Source: Gryganskiella cystojenkinii
Lineage: Eukaryota > Mortierellomycota > Mortierellomycetes > Mortierellales > Mortierellaceae
Assembly: GCA_015852425.1 (NCBI GenBank)
Contig: JAAAIG010000704.1
Span: 1-20,448, forward strand
DNA length: 20,448 bases
Reading direction: 5' to 3'
The notes under the pieces: generated by a model
The model's input: only the letters and a program-made list of their open reading frames with translations
What the model was told of the DNA's origin: nothing
The model's database searches: none
Shown: one piece after another, positions 1 to 9,111 of the stretch
Numbering within the stretch: position 1 is the first letter of the stretch
Layout: each line of letters starts with the position of its first letter
Position numbers and translations under genes: made by a program

Positions 1-246
1 CTGCTCAAGGCATGGGTCGCTGGTACAGTAGAGAGGGATGTGCCGAGCGTTAATTCTTCCAAACCCTTAATCATGATTTTCCTTCTCCCTTTTTGGAAAC
101 TAAGGATTTTCGGCAGATTGTGTTGACGAAGGAGAGCAGTCACAAACGTACATTCAGTTTGCGCAATGGACACAATGGGCGCGCGCTTATTTTTGGATGG
201 ATTCGATTCTTCCTCTCTTTGACAACATTGCAAACAATCGACCTTT
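1..246. other. 5' flank of the UBA2 gene; no gene seen
   Basis: No supportable coding region was found here. It is presumably the promoter and 5' leader of the UBA2 gene that starts at 247. An open frame running through 93-485 on the plus strand is only a shadow of UBA2 exon 1 and intron 1. There is no clear TATA box; pyrimidine-rich patches lie near 76-92 and 205-220. Confidence 0.5.
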
Positions 247-3087
247 ATGGCACGCGACACTCAACTCAGGACAACCATCGGGGAACCACTCCTTGGCAAG
301 ATCGGGACCTCAAAGGTGCTCATGGTCGGAGCCGGAGGCATCGGATGCGAGTTGCTCAAAAACCTCGTCATGAGCGGATTCAAGGAAATTGTCGTCGTAA
401 GAAATGCTCAAGCAAGAATGATTGTCACGACAGTGGAGTCAGTCAAGGCCGGGAGACTGCTTTCGATTGGAACAGAACTAACTAGCCAAGATGACCATCC
501 TCATTATCCTCCCACTAGATTGATCTCGATACCATCGATCTGTCCAACCTCAACCGCCAGTTCCTGTTCCAGAAGCAACACATCAAAAAGTCAAAGGCGC
601 ATGTACGTGGCGTCAATTGATACAGACAGGGGTCGGCTAACGACTTTTTTTCTGCAAGTCCTAGACCCACAGGACTGACAACTGCTCTCTCCCTCTCTAT
701 AGATTGCTCGGGAATCTGCTCTGGAATTCAACCCCAACGTCAACATCGAATCTCGCCATCAAAACATCAAGGACCAGGAATTTTCCGTTGAATGGTTCAA
801 AGGCTTTGATCTCGTCATGAACGCTCTCGATAACCTCGGTATGGTATCATTGCAAGAGCTCGTGATCCCTGGTGCTCTCGATTGGTCAAATTACTGATCC
901 GCTTTTTTAAACACCGTTAAAATAGATGCTAGGAGGCATGTCAACAAGATGTGCTTGGCAGCAAATGTACCCCTGGTCGAATCAGGAACAGCTGGATACC
1001 TGGGACAGGTCACTGTAATCTCTGGTGACTTGACGGAATGCTTTGACTGTCAACCCAAGGAAACACCCAAAACTTTTCCCGTTTGTACTATCCGCAGCAC
1101 ACCCAGCACACCGATTCACTGTATTGTCTGGGCAAAGAGCTATCTCTTCCCATTATTGTTTGGCAACGCTGAGGATGATGATGATGAGGTTATGGTCAAG
1201 GAGGACAATGCCGATGATGAGACTGGTAAGAGTCGAGGAGGTTTTTTGTCGTCAAAATAGTTCCTGGCCATATATACTTCATAATGCTAAACAATATTTA
1301 TCTTTACAATAGTCAAGGAATTAGAAACGTTGAAAGCCGAGTCGCAAGCTTTGAAGACGATCCTGGCTCAGGCTGGTCAGGATAACTTTACAGAGCTCGT
1401 GTTTGACAAGCTCTTTGGCGCTGATATCGAGAGACTCAGACAGATGGAGGATATGTGGAAGACTAGAGCTGCACCCGTGCCACTGTACTACAGCAAGATC
1501 ATGGACCATACTGAAAACCTCACCCACCACATGGATGCAACCACTCTGGAGTCTGCGACCTTGAAGGACCAGCGCGTCTGGACCCTTCGAGAGACTGCCC
1601 AAGTTTTTGGCGACAGGTGCAGCATTATTTTCGTGTTTGTAAGGTCGAATATATGCTTCATTGGAATCCTGAGCGATGTACTGACGTGTTTTATTTCTTT
1701 ATGTTTACGTCGTTCACTTTAGTTTGGTCAAGTTGACGCAGCGTATCAAGGAAATGCGGGAATCGGAACCAGAGGCGTCGGTGTCATTTGATAAGGATGA
1801 TGCAGAGACCCTGGACTTTGTCACAGCCACCGCCAACCTCCGTGCTCATGTCTATGGAATCGATGAGAAGAGCCGATTTGATGTCAAAGGTATAAAACGG
1901 TGACTCTGACTGTCGACATGATTCTCAATTTGAAGCCCCTATGAGGACCGAAATTTGACTGACTGACTAACACAACTGCGATATATTTTTTCCGTCCACA
2001 CTTACTTTCTTAAAGCCATGGCTGGCAACATTATCCCCGCCATCGCCACGACAAACGCCATTGTTGCTGGATTGATGGTCATGCTCGCCTTCAAGATCCT
2101 GAACAAGCGTATCGCAGACTGCAAAACCGTAAGGAAGATCCTTACCGACCGTGCATCTTAAAACATAATTTTTTTGCCTATACCCATGTGACACCTAACC
2201 TGATATTCTTCTCAACTCTGTAGAGCTACCTCGTTTATGGCGGACACCGACCACAGCTGATCGTATCTGAACCACTGGCAAAACCCAACCCCAAATGCTA
2301 TATCTGCAGGAACTCTTATATCGGATTGAAGATTGACACCATGACCAGCACCGTGCAGGATTTCGTCACTATTCTCGAGGACAGTGGATTGACCGATGTC
2401 GAGATTCAAGAAAACGGAAGGTAAAACAACACATGTCCGTTTGAGGGGAAATATTCAGCCCAGAGGTCAGACTGCATTCCGATTTTTGTTTCATTTCGTT
2501 ACTAACAAAATGTTTAATATCTTTTTCTCCGCCACAGAGTCATTCATGACCCAGATTTCGATGACAACTTGGGCAAGACGTTGGCGGACTTGGAGTTGAC
2601 GGATGGCAAATTTGTGGATGTGGTGGATGAGGACGATCGCAAGATTATTGTGTACCTCAAGCAATGCAGTACTGCCGACCTCGGTGGCGAGAAGTTTATC
2701 CTCGATGGCGACGTCGACAAGGCGTTGGAACAACAGGATCGGCTTCGGGATCAGCTGAACAAGATCAAGGCTGTTGAGGCAGCAGCTGCTGCTGCTGCTG
2801 AAGCACACGCCCATGTTGAGGATTCAGATATTGTCATGTTGGACGATAACAAGAAACGGAAGCGTGATGGATCCGCAGAGTTGGTCGAGAATCAATCGTT
2901 GAAGAAGACGACTCTGACAGAGGCTGTGCATCCGTCCGAGTCTGGTGGAAGCAGTAGTCAGAGTCAACAACATAATCGGGCTTCTTGGGATGAAGTTGGG
3001 GATGGTACGTCCAAGGAGCAAGCGGTGGATCTGGACGAAGTGATGGTTGTGGATGGTGAGACTGTGGATGTCGTTATCCTGGATTGA
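247..3087 (+). CDS. UBA2: SUMO-activating enzyme subunit 2 (UBA2, E1 catalytic subunit), nine exons
   Basis: Catalytic half of the heterodimeric SUMO E1, which adenylates SUMO and loads it on a cysteine before transfer to UBC9; nuclear. Exons I assign: 247-396, 519-602, 703-838, 926-1225, 1313-1616, 1723-1889, 2016-2128, 2224-2420, 2538-3087. All introns are GT-AG and every junction keeps frame, giving 666 residues (human UBA2 is 640). Visible marks: nucleotide-binding GAGGIG at residues 28-33, [18 protein letters not shown] at about 51-68, and the catalytic cysteine C177 in PVCTIR. Zinc cysteines are C162/C165 (CFDC) and C443/C446 (CYIC). An acidic patch follows LFGNAE. The ubiquitin-like domain is at about 455-535. 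The tail has an alanine run, a SIM-like DIVMLD (581-586), a basic KKRKR (589-593) and a terminal VDVVILD (660-666). The ATG at 247 is chosen because it gives the expected short N-terminus before the Rossmann fold. Confidence 0.95.
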
Positions 3088-3124
3088 AGGCATCGACTCC
3101 TTATTCCTGCCAAAACGGACAAAA

Positions 3125-3130
3125 AATAAA
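3125..3130 (+). terminator. UBA2 polyadenylation signal
   Basis: Canonical AATAAA 38 bp after the UBA2 stop codon. It lies between that stop and the next gene's first ATG at 3188, so the two transcription units are very tightly packed. Confidence 0.6.
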
Positions 3131-3187
3131 CTACTGTAGTGAACTATTTTCATCCCCTTGGCCACCAAAAACAAAAAAAAACAAAAA

Positions 3188-5146
3188 ATGCGGCGTTACT
3201 TCGCCTTTGCCACCACTTTACACTTTTTCCCTCCTTCTCTCCATTCCACCATCACTTCAATGTCGTCCATTGGCCGTAAATGCATCAAGGTCAATGCATC
3301 AACTTCATCAACATCAACACCCTCGTCTAGTCTATGGTCTGACTGTCCTCTCGACATCATCTGCCTACTCGCCAAGAACAGACCCTCGCCAGAGGACCTC
3401 TTCCTCACCCGCCAACAACCACCACCAAGCACCCTGTGTGCGCCTAGGACCCCCAACATCGTCAAGCACCGTGCCCATCTTCTCTCCTCAAGCGATATCG
3501 CCTCTTGCGCCCGTGTCTCCCGAGCTTGGTACCATCTCTGGACTCCCGAACTCTGGCGTCAAGTCATCCTCGTCTCTCTGGCTGATGCCGAAAAGTTTTT
3601 CTACCCAGAAGCCCAAGCAGCATTCAAACATCTCGCTCACCACATCCATTATTTTTATTCGACCTTTGGATTGCTCCAGGGTCCAATCCTGCAGAGTATT
3701 AAAAGTTGTCAGAACCTTTTGGGTCTTCAGCTTTTGGTCCCAAGTTTGCCCGTCTACCATGAACGACCCATCGTGGCTACTGTCCAACAACATACAGAAG
3801 ACAAGTTTGATCGAGAAGCGACGAAAACGATCGTCGCTTTGGTTGATTGTCGGCACCATCACTTGCGTTTGAAACATCTTACCCTGACCGTGGATTCATC
3901 CATGGTCGGTATCCTGGAGTGGACTGAATCTGACACGCTCGAGTCTCTGGTCGTAAACTTTGATTTATCAGGGGAAGAAGAGGATGCAGAGGACTCGGAG
4001 GAAGAGTCGCAATGGTCAGTAAATAATGCCGGAATCATTGATAGGAGACAAGAACGAGATAGTCCCATCTTGCGATCTCTCAAGCGATTTAGTATCCATA
4101 ATTTTTCCAGGAGAAAGAACCCACATGTATTTTTGTTGTTGTCCTTTCTGCAACGATGCCCGGGCTTAGAAGCGATCGAGTTCCATGATTACAGCCCGAT
4201 GACTTATACCAGCGACCCGGCCTCTGTCTGGCTCTTTGACCAGTTCCCAGTCTTGCTTCCAAACCTTATAGACCTGGTCTGGGACGACAGAGGATACACG
4301 TACCACGAGGTGCTTTGTAGCATCTTGAAAGCAAGTCGATTGGGCTGGCGAAAAATCCACCTCTTAACCTCGGATTATGCCTCATCCAGACCGTGTATCA
4401 ACGCTTTGCAGTTCACTGTGCACTCGCTCGAGTCACTGATCATCGAGCGCAACATGTGGGACATTGTGAGTGTCCATCAGTTCCTAGAACAAGCCGTCCG
4501 ATTGAAGGAAGTCAAGATCATCGAAAGTTCTAGCATTTTTTTTTCCGGCTACCTGACCGTGGATTTTACTCCCGAAGAAGTGGAAAGACCTTGGTGGGGC
4601 TGCACTCAGCTGCAGGTTCTTCAGGTTCCCATTAACGGCATCACTCGACTTGATGTCCTTCAATGCCATCTTGGTGAAGGCACCATTGCAAATGCAGCCG
4701 GCGATCGAATTGTTGACCCAGACTGGGCTACAGAACCCAGCGCAGGACTCCGAGCCTATGATCAACTGGCGAGGTTAGTCCATCTGCACGAACTGCGACT
4801 CGGTAAACCTCGGACCAGCGAACGTTACTGGTCGCAAAAGAACCCTCGGGTGTTACCTCCATTTCTGCATATGTGTTTGCCCTTCTCGATGGAATCCGGT
4901 CTCGCGAGGCTCGAGAGCTTGAAGGAGTTGAGGATCCTGGATGTGTCTTGGATGGCGCATCGGATCGATGTTCCGGAACTTGAATGGATGCATCTGAATT
5001 GGCCCAAACTCGAGAGAATCGATGGGCTCTTGGATCCTCGTGAATGGGCTGAAGAAGGGTGGAAGGCCAAGTCCAAGATCCTGGAAGTCGAGAACTGGAT
5101 TGTGGCCCATCCCAAGGGAATTGGGTGCTCATACTATGCCGATTAA
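3188..5146 (+). CDS. F-box / LRR-type protein, intron-less
   Basis: Predicted substrate-receptor subunit of an SCF (SKP1-cullin-F-box) ubiquitin ligase; 652 residues from the ATG at 3188. That ATG has an A at -3; a second in-frame ATG at 3260 has a weak context, and the stretch between reads like translated pyrimidine-rich leader, so the true start may be 3260. The F-box core is split: CPLDIICLLA at about 53-62, then about 38 residues rich in Pro and Ser, then LLSSSDIASCARVSRAWYHL at about 98-117 and TPELWRQV. The rest has irregular leucine-rich segments typical of fungal F-box/LRR proteins, for example LESLVVNFDLS, GLEAIEFHDY, LRELRLGK-like and LKELRILDVSW. An acidic run (EEEDAEDSEEE) lies near residue 263. 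No intron is needed. The target protein cannot be predicted. Whether it is related to the F-box array at 12-20 kb beyond shared architecture is unclear. Confidence 0.8.
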   Translation: MRRYFAFATTLHFFPPSLHSTITSMSSIGRKCIKVNASTSSTSTPSSSLWSDCPLDIICLLAKNRPSPEDLFLTRQQPPPSTLCAPRTPNIVKHRAHLLSSSDIASCARVSRAWYHLWTPELWRQVILVSLADAEKFFYPEAQAAFKHLAHHIHYFYSTFGLLQGPILQSIKSCQNLLGLQLLVPSLPVYHERPIVATVQQHTEDKFDREATKTIVALVDCRHHHLRLKHLTLTVDSSMVGILEWTESDTLESLVVNFDLSGEEEDAEDSEEESQWSVNNAGIIDRRQERDSPILRSLKRFSIHNFSRRKNPHVFLLLSFLQRCPGLEAIEFHDYSPMTYTSDPASVWLFDQFPVLLPNLIDLVWDDRGYTYHEVLCSILKASRLGWRKIHLLTSDYASSRPCINALQFTVHSLESLIIERNMWDIVSVHQFLEQAVRLKEVKIIESSSIFFSGYLTVDFTPEEVERPWWGCTQLQVLQVPINGITRLDVLQCHLGEGTIANAAGDRIVDPDWATEPSAGLRAYDQLARLVHLHELRLGKPRTSERYWSQKNPRVLPPFLHMCLPFSMESGLARLESLKELRILDVSWMAHRIDVPELEWMHLNWPKLERIDGLLDPREWAEEGWKAKSKILEVENWIVAHPKGIGCSYYAD

Positions 5147-5242
5147 GGGTAGAAAGACGCGACTGATTTTTTTACTCTAGTTTTCGCGTTCAATCGGTCG
5201 GTCGAGCGGTCGCGCTTCGTGAACAAAATATAGTTGGGCAAG

Positions 5243-5248
5243 AATAAA
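5243..5248 (+). terminator. Polyadenylation signal of the F-box gene
   Basis: AATAAA about 97 bp downstream of the stop at 5146. It faces the 3' end of the minus-strand relic at 5314. Confidence 0.5.
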
Positions 5249-5313
5249 ACATAGTTCCATTCCGTGCACAAACCGAAGAATAACTCTGCTAACCGTGCAA
5301 AAAAAAATTACAA

Positions 5314-6420
5314 TCAATTGTCTGTGGCAATGTTGACGGAAGCATTGTTATCCACGACCTTTTCTGGTATGACTACATTGAAAGGTTCAACATGGTCCGT
5401 GTGAGCATAAAGCGGCAGCGACATCATTGATGGCTCCGAGAGGCGCCTTTGGTCCTGATTTCCATTTGGCAGGTTGGTTTAGCACCTGGGCACTGCTGGG
5501 TATGGGCTCCGAAATTCCCAATTTCCTGGCTTGTGCAGATTTCTCATGAAGCATCTTTGATCAGACGCACCTGGCCGTTCTGATAACAAGCCGGTGGATA
5601 ATCTTGTTTATAAGCGGGTACCACACTGTGTAATGAACATCTCCCGACCGAACCACTGCACGGTGTAGCTCATTACGGATCTCACAAAATTCAAGATGAT
5701 CAATTTGTCCTTCTTGAACCCGCTTCTATTTAATCGTTTAAAAGTTCCAGATACAGAATTAGATTCGATACTTGGCGTTATGGACATTGCACACTTCCAT
5801 GATCAGACAAGAAACATCGAAAAGAAAAGAAAAGACACTTATCCTCTGCACAGCGACTGTTGATCGTCTGTCCTGCGCCTTCGAGATCACGAAAAATAAA
5901 GACCGCCTCTTTCACTCCTTGATATTGACACAACGGTTTTTACAAAGAGAGATACGTGTTGCAGCTGTTCCATCAGGTCTATCCACATCCACCGCTAAAG
6001 TACTGGTTACGTTGCTCAGAGCTTCGTCGCATCTTACAGGCTGGTCATCTTCCTTAGAGCTACCACCTTGTTGATATTGCCCCTTTCTCTGAGATTGTAC
6101 TTGTCCACCAACAATTGTGGGACGTTGGCGAATTTTCTTGCCAAGATCCTCGAACATAGGGACACCTTCATTTTAATCCACCCCAGAAAGTTTGCGATTC
6201 TTTTGGTCCCAAGTTTCATCAGGAGTTCCTTTCGTTGCCACCCTGAGATCCTTGATGAAGTGGCTCAAGATGTATCTGGCGCGGGTTGTCCTGGTTTGCC
6301 CGGAACTTTCTCCAGACCACAAGGCATTGACTGTGGACACCAATATCCGACGATAGCTGTTATAATAATCTCACGGTATTTATTGTTGGCCATAGACTCT
6401 CTGTCAGGTGCCTCCTTTTC
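5314..6420 (-). pseudogene. Coding-looking relic of an unidentified protein
   Basis: No intact ORF spans this 1.1 kb, but the minus strand holds several segments that read as real protein in shifting frames. Nearest the 3' end, 5571-5725 reads IDHLEFCEIRNELHRAV and GDVHYTVWYPLINK. A plausible intron 5447-5570 (GTGCGT donor, CAAAG acceptor, internal GCTAAAC branch-like site) joins it in frame to 5314-5446, which reads LYAHTDHVEPFNVVIPEKV and ends in TGA. Further upstream, about 6190-6355 encodes a Tyr/Trp-rich segment including ILVSTVNALW and RYILSHFIKDL, closed by a stop. Another frame at 5912-6157 encodes FEDLGKKIRQRPTIVGG. Connecting these needs frameshifts or more introns than I can justify. 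It may be a decayed gene, or a multi-exon gene whose structure I cannot resolve. I do not recognise the family. Confidence 0.35.
6379..6384 (-). terminator. Polyadenylation signal of the orphan minus-strand gene
   Basis: TTTATT on the plus strand, so AATAAA on the minus strand, about 44 bp downstream of the stop at 6428. Confidence 0.45.
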
Positions 6421-6427
6421 ATGATTT

Positions 6428-7756
6428 TTAAAAAGCCCTGTAGACATGACAACACAACGCGGTATCACGGATGCTTGTCCATACACTCTCATCGGTTTCC
6501 TCATCAGCTGATACCTCATACTCTTCAGGGACATTAGGGAAGTACAGGGTTCCATCCACTACGCAAAGACAGGAGCGGAGCCCGTCTCCGATAGTAAAAT
6601 GTCCGTGCATGTCTAGCAGTAGCCAATGGGCATCCTGTGGACTTGCGGCATATATACCATGTATGTTCCCGAGAATGCTTTCCCCATACATCTCGACGAG
6701 CTTCCTTGCGTAAAGCGCAAACATCCCCTCCTTCTGATTCGTAACGATATCGTATCCCGCCTCTATCATGGCCAATCCCATATCACCAAGACCGTTTTCA
6801 TAGAGACAATCGGCTACCTCTGGCGCTCGGTCATCTATGTACCATCTGATGATATCCCCCCATCTGTCTCCAAATGCCCGGGAACCCAGTACGTCTATGA
6901 GATGGACAGCATCTGTATGATCCCCATATCTGGTAGGTCTTAAGGAAAATATCCTGAGCAAAACCTCTTCATCTACCATAGAGAGCAAGTGGCGGAGAGG
7001 GTAAAAGAATGCATCTACATCCCGTACCTCGGGAAAAATTCCCTTGAACACCAAGTCTATCAAGGCCTTTATCCCATACAAGGACTTTCGCATCTCTAAT
7101 TGCATCAGCCTGGATGTAATTTCTGGACCATCTGTCAGAGCCAATATCTCCTTCATCTCCTCTAGTGCGTTATGTGGGGGAATACCCTTATTGGCTTCGA
7201 GTATGGATGCACGAGTTCTGGACGAAGAAATATCAAGGATCCTGTTTGGTATCTCTACATTCAACTTTCCAAAACCGGAAAGATATACATAGGGATCCTC
7301 AACTGTCTCATCGACCTTCTCATACATGCCCCTGGAGAAGAAGTAAGCGTTGAGCTTGTGGATAGGACATCTAGAGTGGTCTCCAAGGATCTTCATCGCA
7401 TAGTCGTCTTGTCTCTTGAAGGCAAGCATAGAGGCGTCCCACGATACATTGGTTCCCCATATGGCCATGACTCTCCGAAGAATGCCTCCACTTCCAGCTA
7501 TCACGGCCTTGGCAATGGCGATGTTGGAGGGTACATGGTCCCTGATGGTAAAAAGAGCTCTGGGATCGGCGCCACGGGAAAGGATCTCGGTAAGAACCAC
7601 ACCAGATCCTCCACTGAGAAAGAGGCATTGGCGAATAAGTGGGGAAGATAAATCGAATCCCAAGGCACAACATGCATATGCATCTGTGTAATAGGCTACT
7701 CTCTCTTGAATCTCCAATGGCAACTGGTTCCACTGAGCAAAGGCGTTCTCGATCAT
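6428..7756 (-). CDS. Hypothetical protein, weak F-box-like N-terminus
   Basis: Single-exon frame of 442 residues from the first ATG, at 7756. The frame is open further upstream to about 7846, but there is no ATG there. The N-terminus reads WNQLPLEIQERVAYYT (about 9-24) followed by a Cys/Leu-rich stretch, resembling the first helix of an F-box (LPxEI) without a convincing second half. The middle has alternating short helices with Gly/Asp turns, such as VLTEILSRGADPRALF, GLAMIEAGYDIV and LLLDMHGHFTIGDGL. These look like strongly diverged ankyrin-type repeats; that is inference. The tail is acidic (EEYEVSADEETDE) and ends in CCHVYRAF. No signal peptide or membrane segment is seen. The protein family is not recognised. 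It is transcribed away from the tRNA-Cys gene, with about 290 bp between the two. Confidence 0.7.
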   Translation of the reverse strand: MIENAFAQWNQLPLEIQERVAYYTDAYACCALGFDLSSPLIRQCLFLSGGSGVVLTEILSRGADPRALFTIRDHVPSNIAIAKAVIAGSGGILRRVMAIWGTNVSWDASMLAFKRQDDYAMKILGDHSRCPIHKLNAYFFSRGMYEKVDETVEDPYVYLSGFGKLNVEIPNRILDISSSRTRASILEANKGIPPHNALEEMKEILALTDGPEITSRLMQLEMRKSLYGIKALIDLVFKGIFPEVRDVDAFFYPLRHLLSMVDEEVLLRIFSLRPTRYGDHTDAVHLIDVLGSRAFGDRWGDIIRWYIDDRAPEVADCLYENGLGDMGLAMIEAGYDIVTNQKEGMFALYARKLVEMYGESILGNIHGIYAASPQDAHWLLLDMHGHFTIGDGLRSCLCVVDGTLYFPNVPEEYEVSADEETDESVWTSIRDTALCCHVYRAF

Positions 7757-8043
7757 GCAAAAAGAAGCAGGTAATGTCACGAACTCGGCAGGGGGGGAAC
7801 AAAGGGCACTATAGGACGGGAGTTGCAAGGGACAAGAGGGAATCAATTGTATGAGGGGGAGAAGGCGAAGTAGTCAAGAGGCAAGGTGGTATGGGATGAG
7901 GCAAAGAAGTCAGACCCTCCAGCATTTTGTACGTAAAATATCATGTGATTTGATTATCACGTACACGATTAAATTCGCGAGTACATGAATAATTATTAAA
8001 AAAGTGAATTCAACCAATCACCTTCTGACGATCATGTGATTAA
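7757..8043. promoter_or_regulatory. Divergent spacer with a duplicated ATCATGTGATT motif
   Basis: This spacer lies between the start of the minus-strand orphan gene and the plus-strand tRNA-Cys. The half near the tRNA is AT-rich and holds two perfect copies of ATCATGTGATT (7940-7950 and 8031-8041), the second ending three bases before the tRNA. Also visible are ATCACGTACACGAT at about 7956 and a CCAAT at 8014. The core CATGTG is E-box-like, which suggests a transcription-factor site. No factor can be named. Confidence 0.4.
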
Positions 8044-8115
8044 GCAGGATTAGCTCAGCGGCAGAGCAGCCGACTGCAGATCGGCAGGTCTCTGGTTCAA
8101 ATCCGGAATTCTGCT
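8044..8115 (+). tRNA. tRNA-Cys (anticodon GCA), intron-less
   Basis: The cloverleaf folds fully by eye. The acceptor GCAGGAT pairs with ATTCTGC (one G-U). The D-arm is GCTC/GAGC. The anticodon stem GCCGA/TCGGC encloses the loop CTGCAGA with anticodon GCA. A 5-nt variable loop precedes the T-arm, TCTGG/CCGGA (one G-U) around TTCAAAT. The discriminator base is U73, as expected for cysteine tRNAs. The internal A box (TAGCTCAGCGGC) and B box (GGTTCAAATCC) match consensus. The CCA end is not encoded, as is normal for eukaryotes. The length is 72 nt. Confidence 0.96.
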
Positions 8116-8118
8116 TTC

Positions 8119-8127
8119 TTTTTTTTT
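8119..8127 (+). terminator. RNA polymerase III terminator of tRNA-Cys
   Basis: A run of nine T residues starts four bases after the tRNA's 3' end, a standard pol III stop signal. Confidence 0.8.
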
Positions 8128-9111
8128 ATCGAAATCATTTTTGGATTTTGGAACCAAAGCAGGACGCGGTGCACGGATTGTGTTGCTTATTTGCCAGTTT
8201 TTTTTTCTTCTTTTCACGCGCGAGAGAAGGAAAAAAGAAACAGTCGTTCAGCCAGCCGTGAACGGTTGGGGTCGTTGTGCAGACAAGGCAGATTGTTCGT
8301 TTTGTCCAGTTTGTCATTGTTCAATTCCACCCCTTTTCTCGAGCTCACGAATCACGAATTCACGAATTCGCGAAATGAAAGGTTGTTGAGCGAGGGACGA
8401 ACGCGCGTTTTATTTTCTGTCCTGGAAATTATTTTCATTTACCTTTCTCCGTGTCGTGCCCTCGACTATTTATTGCTCGAATTGTCAACCTCCTGGTTTC
8501 TGCACGTCAGTGAGTAAGCATGTATTCGCCTCCTTTAAAAAACGCAAAGAAAAGAAAGTGAGGTTGTCAACTGCTCTCGGATCACCTCCGCTTTTCTCCT
8601 GGGATCTTTCTCTCTCCTTTCCCTCACTTTTTTCACTTTCTCTCGTTCTCCTGTCCCGTTTTTTTCTTTTTTCTTATTTGAGCGCATTCTTGAGACCAAG
8701 AGCTGTCATCCTCTTAACTTCTTTCACCGTTCCCTGCTTGTTTTTTTTTTGCTTTTCTGTTTTTTTTTGCATTCCCTCGCTTTTTTGTTTCTTCTTCTTT
8801 TTAACACCCCAACGTGCGACAACACCCTGTCTGCACCTTGGCTTTATTCTTGTTGACGTGCTCTTTCACATATTCTCCTCACGTAATAATTACCGCATCC
8901 TCTAAATCCTAAAAAACTTTCTCAAACACTTTCCCTTTTCATTTCCCCTGCCTTTCGTCCTACCGCTCAGACAAAACCCATCACGATCCCCGCCCAATCC
9001 TGCTTTCAGCCTCTTTGACCTCATTTTTTTTATTTTATTTTTTTATATCATCTCACTCTCTCGCAGGTCGTATACTCTTCTTGACGATAAATACATAATA
9101 CAGTTCGCATA
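8128..9111 (+). promoter_or_regulatory. Long pyrimidine-rich promoter/leader of the RAX1-like gene, with a probable 5'UTR intron
   Basis: No convincing protein-coding gene lies here; the open frames seen are low-complexity Phe/Ser/Leu translations of CT-rich DNA. From about 8580 to 9066 the plus strand is dominated by C and T runs. A strong donor GTGAGTAAGC begins at 8510, and an ideal acceptor (long pyrimidine tract then CGCAG) ends at 9066, 45 bp before the ATG. A 557-nt intron in the 5' untranslated region is therefore likely; the alternative acceptor CTCAG near 8970 is weaker. A short near-repeat of TCACGAA units sits at about 8345-8375. Confidence 0.45.

Noticed and set aside
93..485. 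130-codon plus-strand frame overlapping the UBA2 start
   Set aside because: It is an out-of-frame shadow of UBA2 exon 1 and intron 1; the correct frame starts at 247 and carries GAGGIG.
3084..3872. 262-codon plus-strand frame over the start of the F-box gene
   Set aside because: It is an alternative frame of the F-box gene, rich in Ser/Pro/Thr and with no motif; the other frame holds a real F-box and runs to 5146.
6265..6555. 96-codon minus-strand frame overlapping the end of the orphan gene
   Set aside because: It overlaps the C-terminus of the 6428-7756 frame in another register and has no motif; part of it lies in the 3' untranslated region with the AATAAA.
8141..8905. Overlapping plus-strand frames upstream of the RAX1-like gene
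   Set aside because: They translate C/T-rich leader DNA into Phe/Ser/Leu strings without any motif, and a likely splice donor at 8510 interrupts them.
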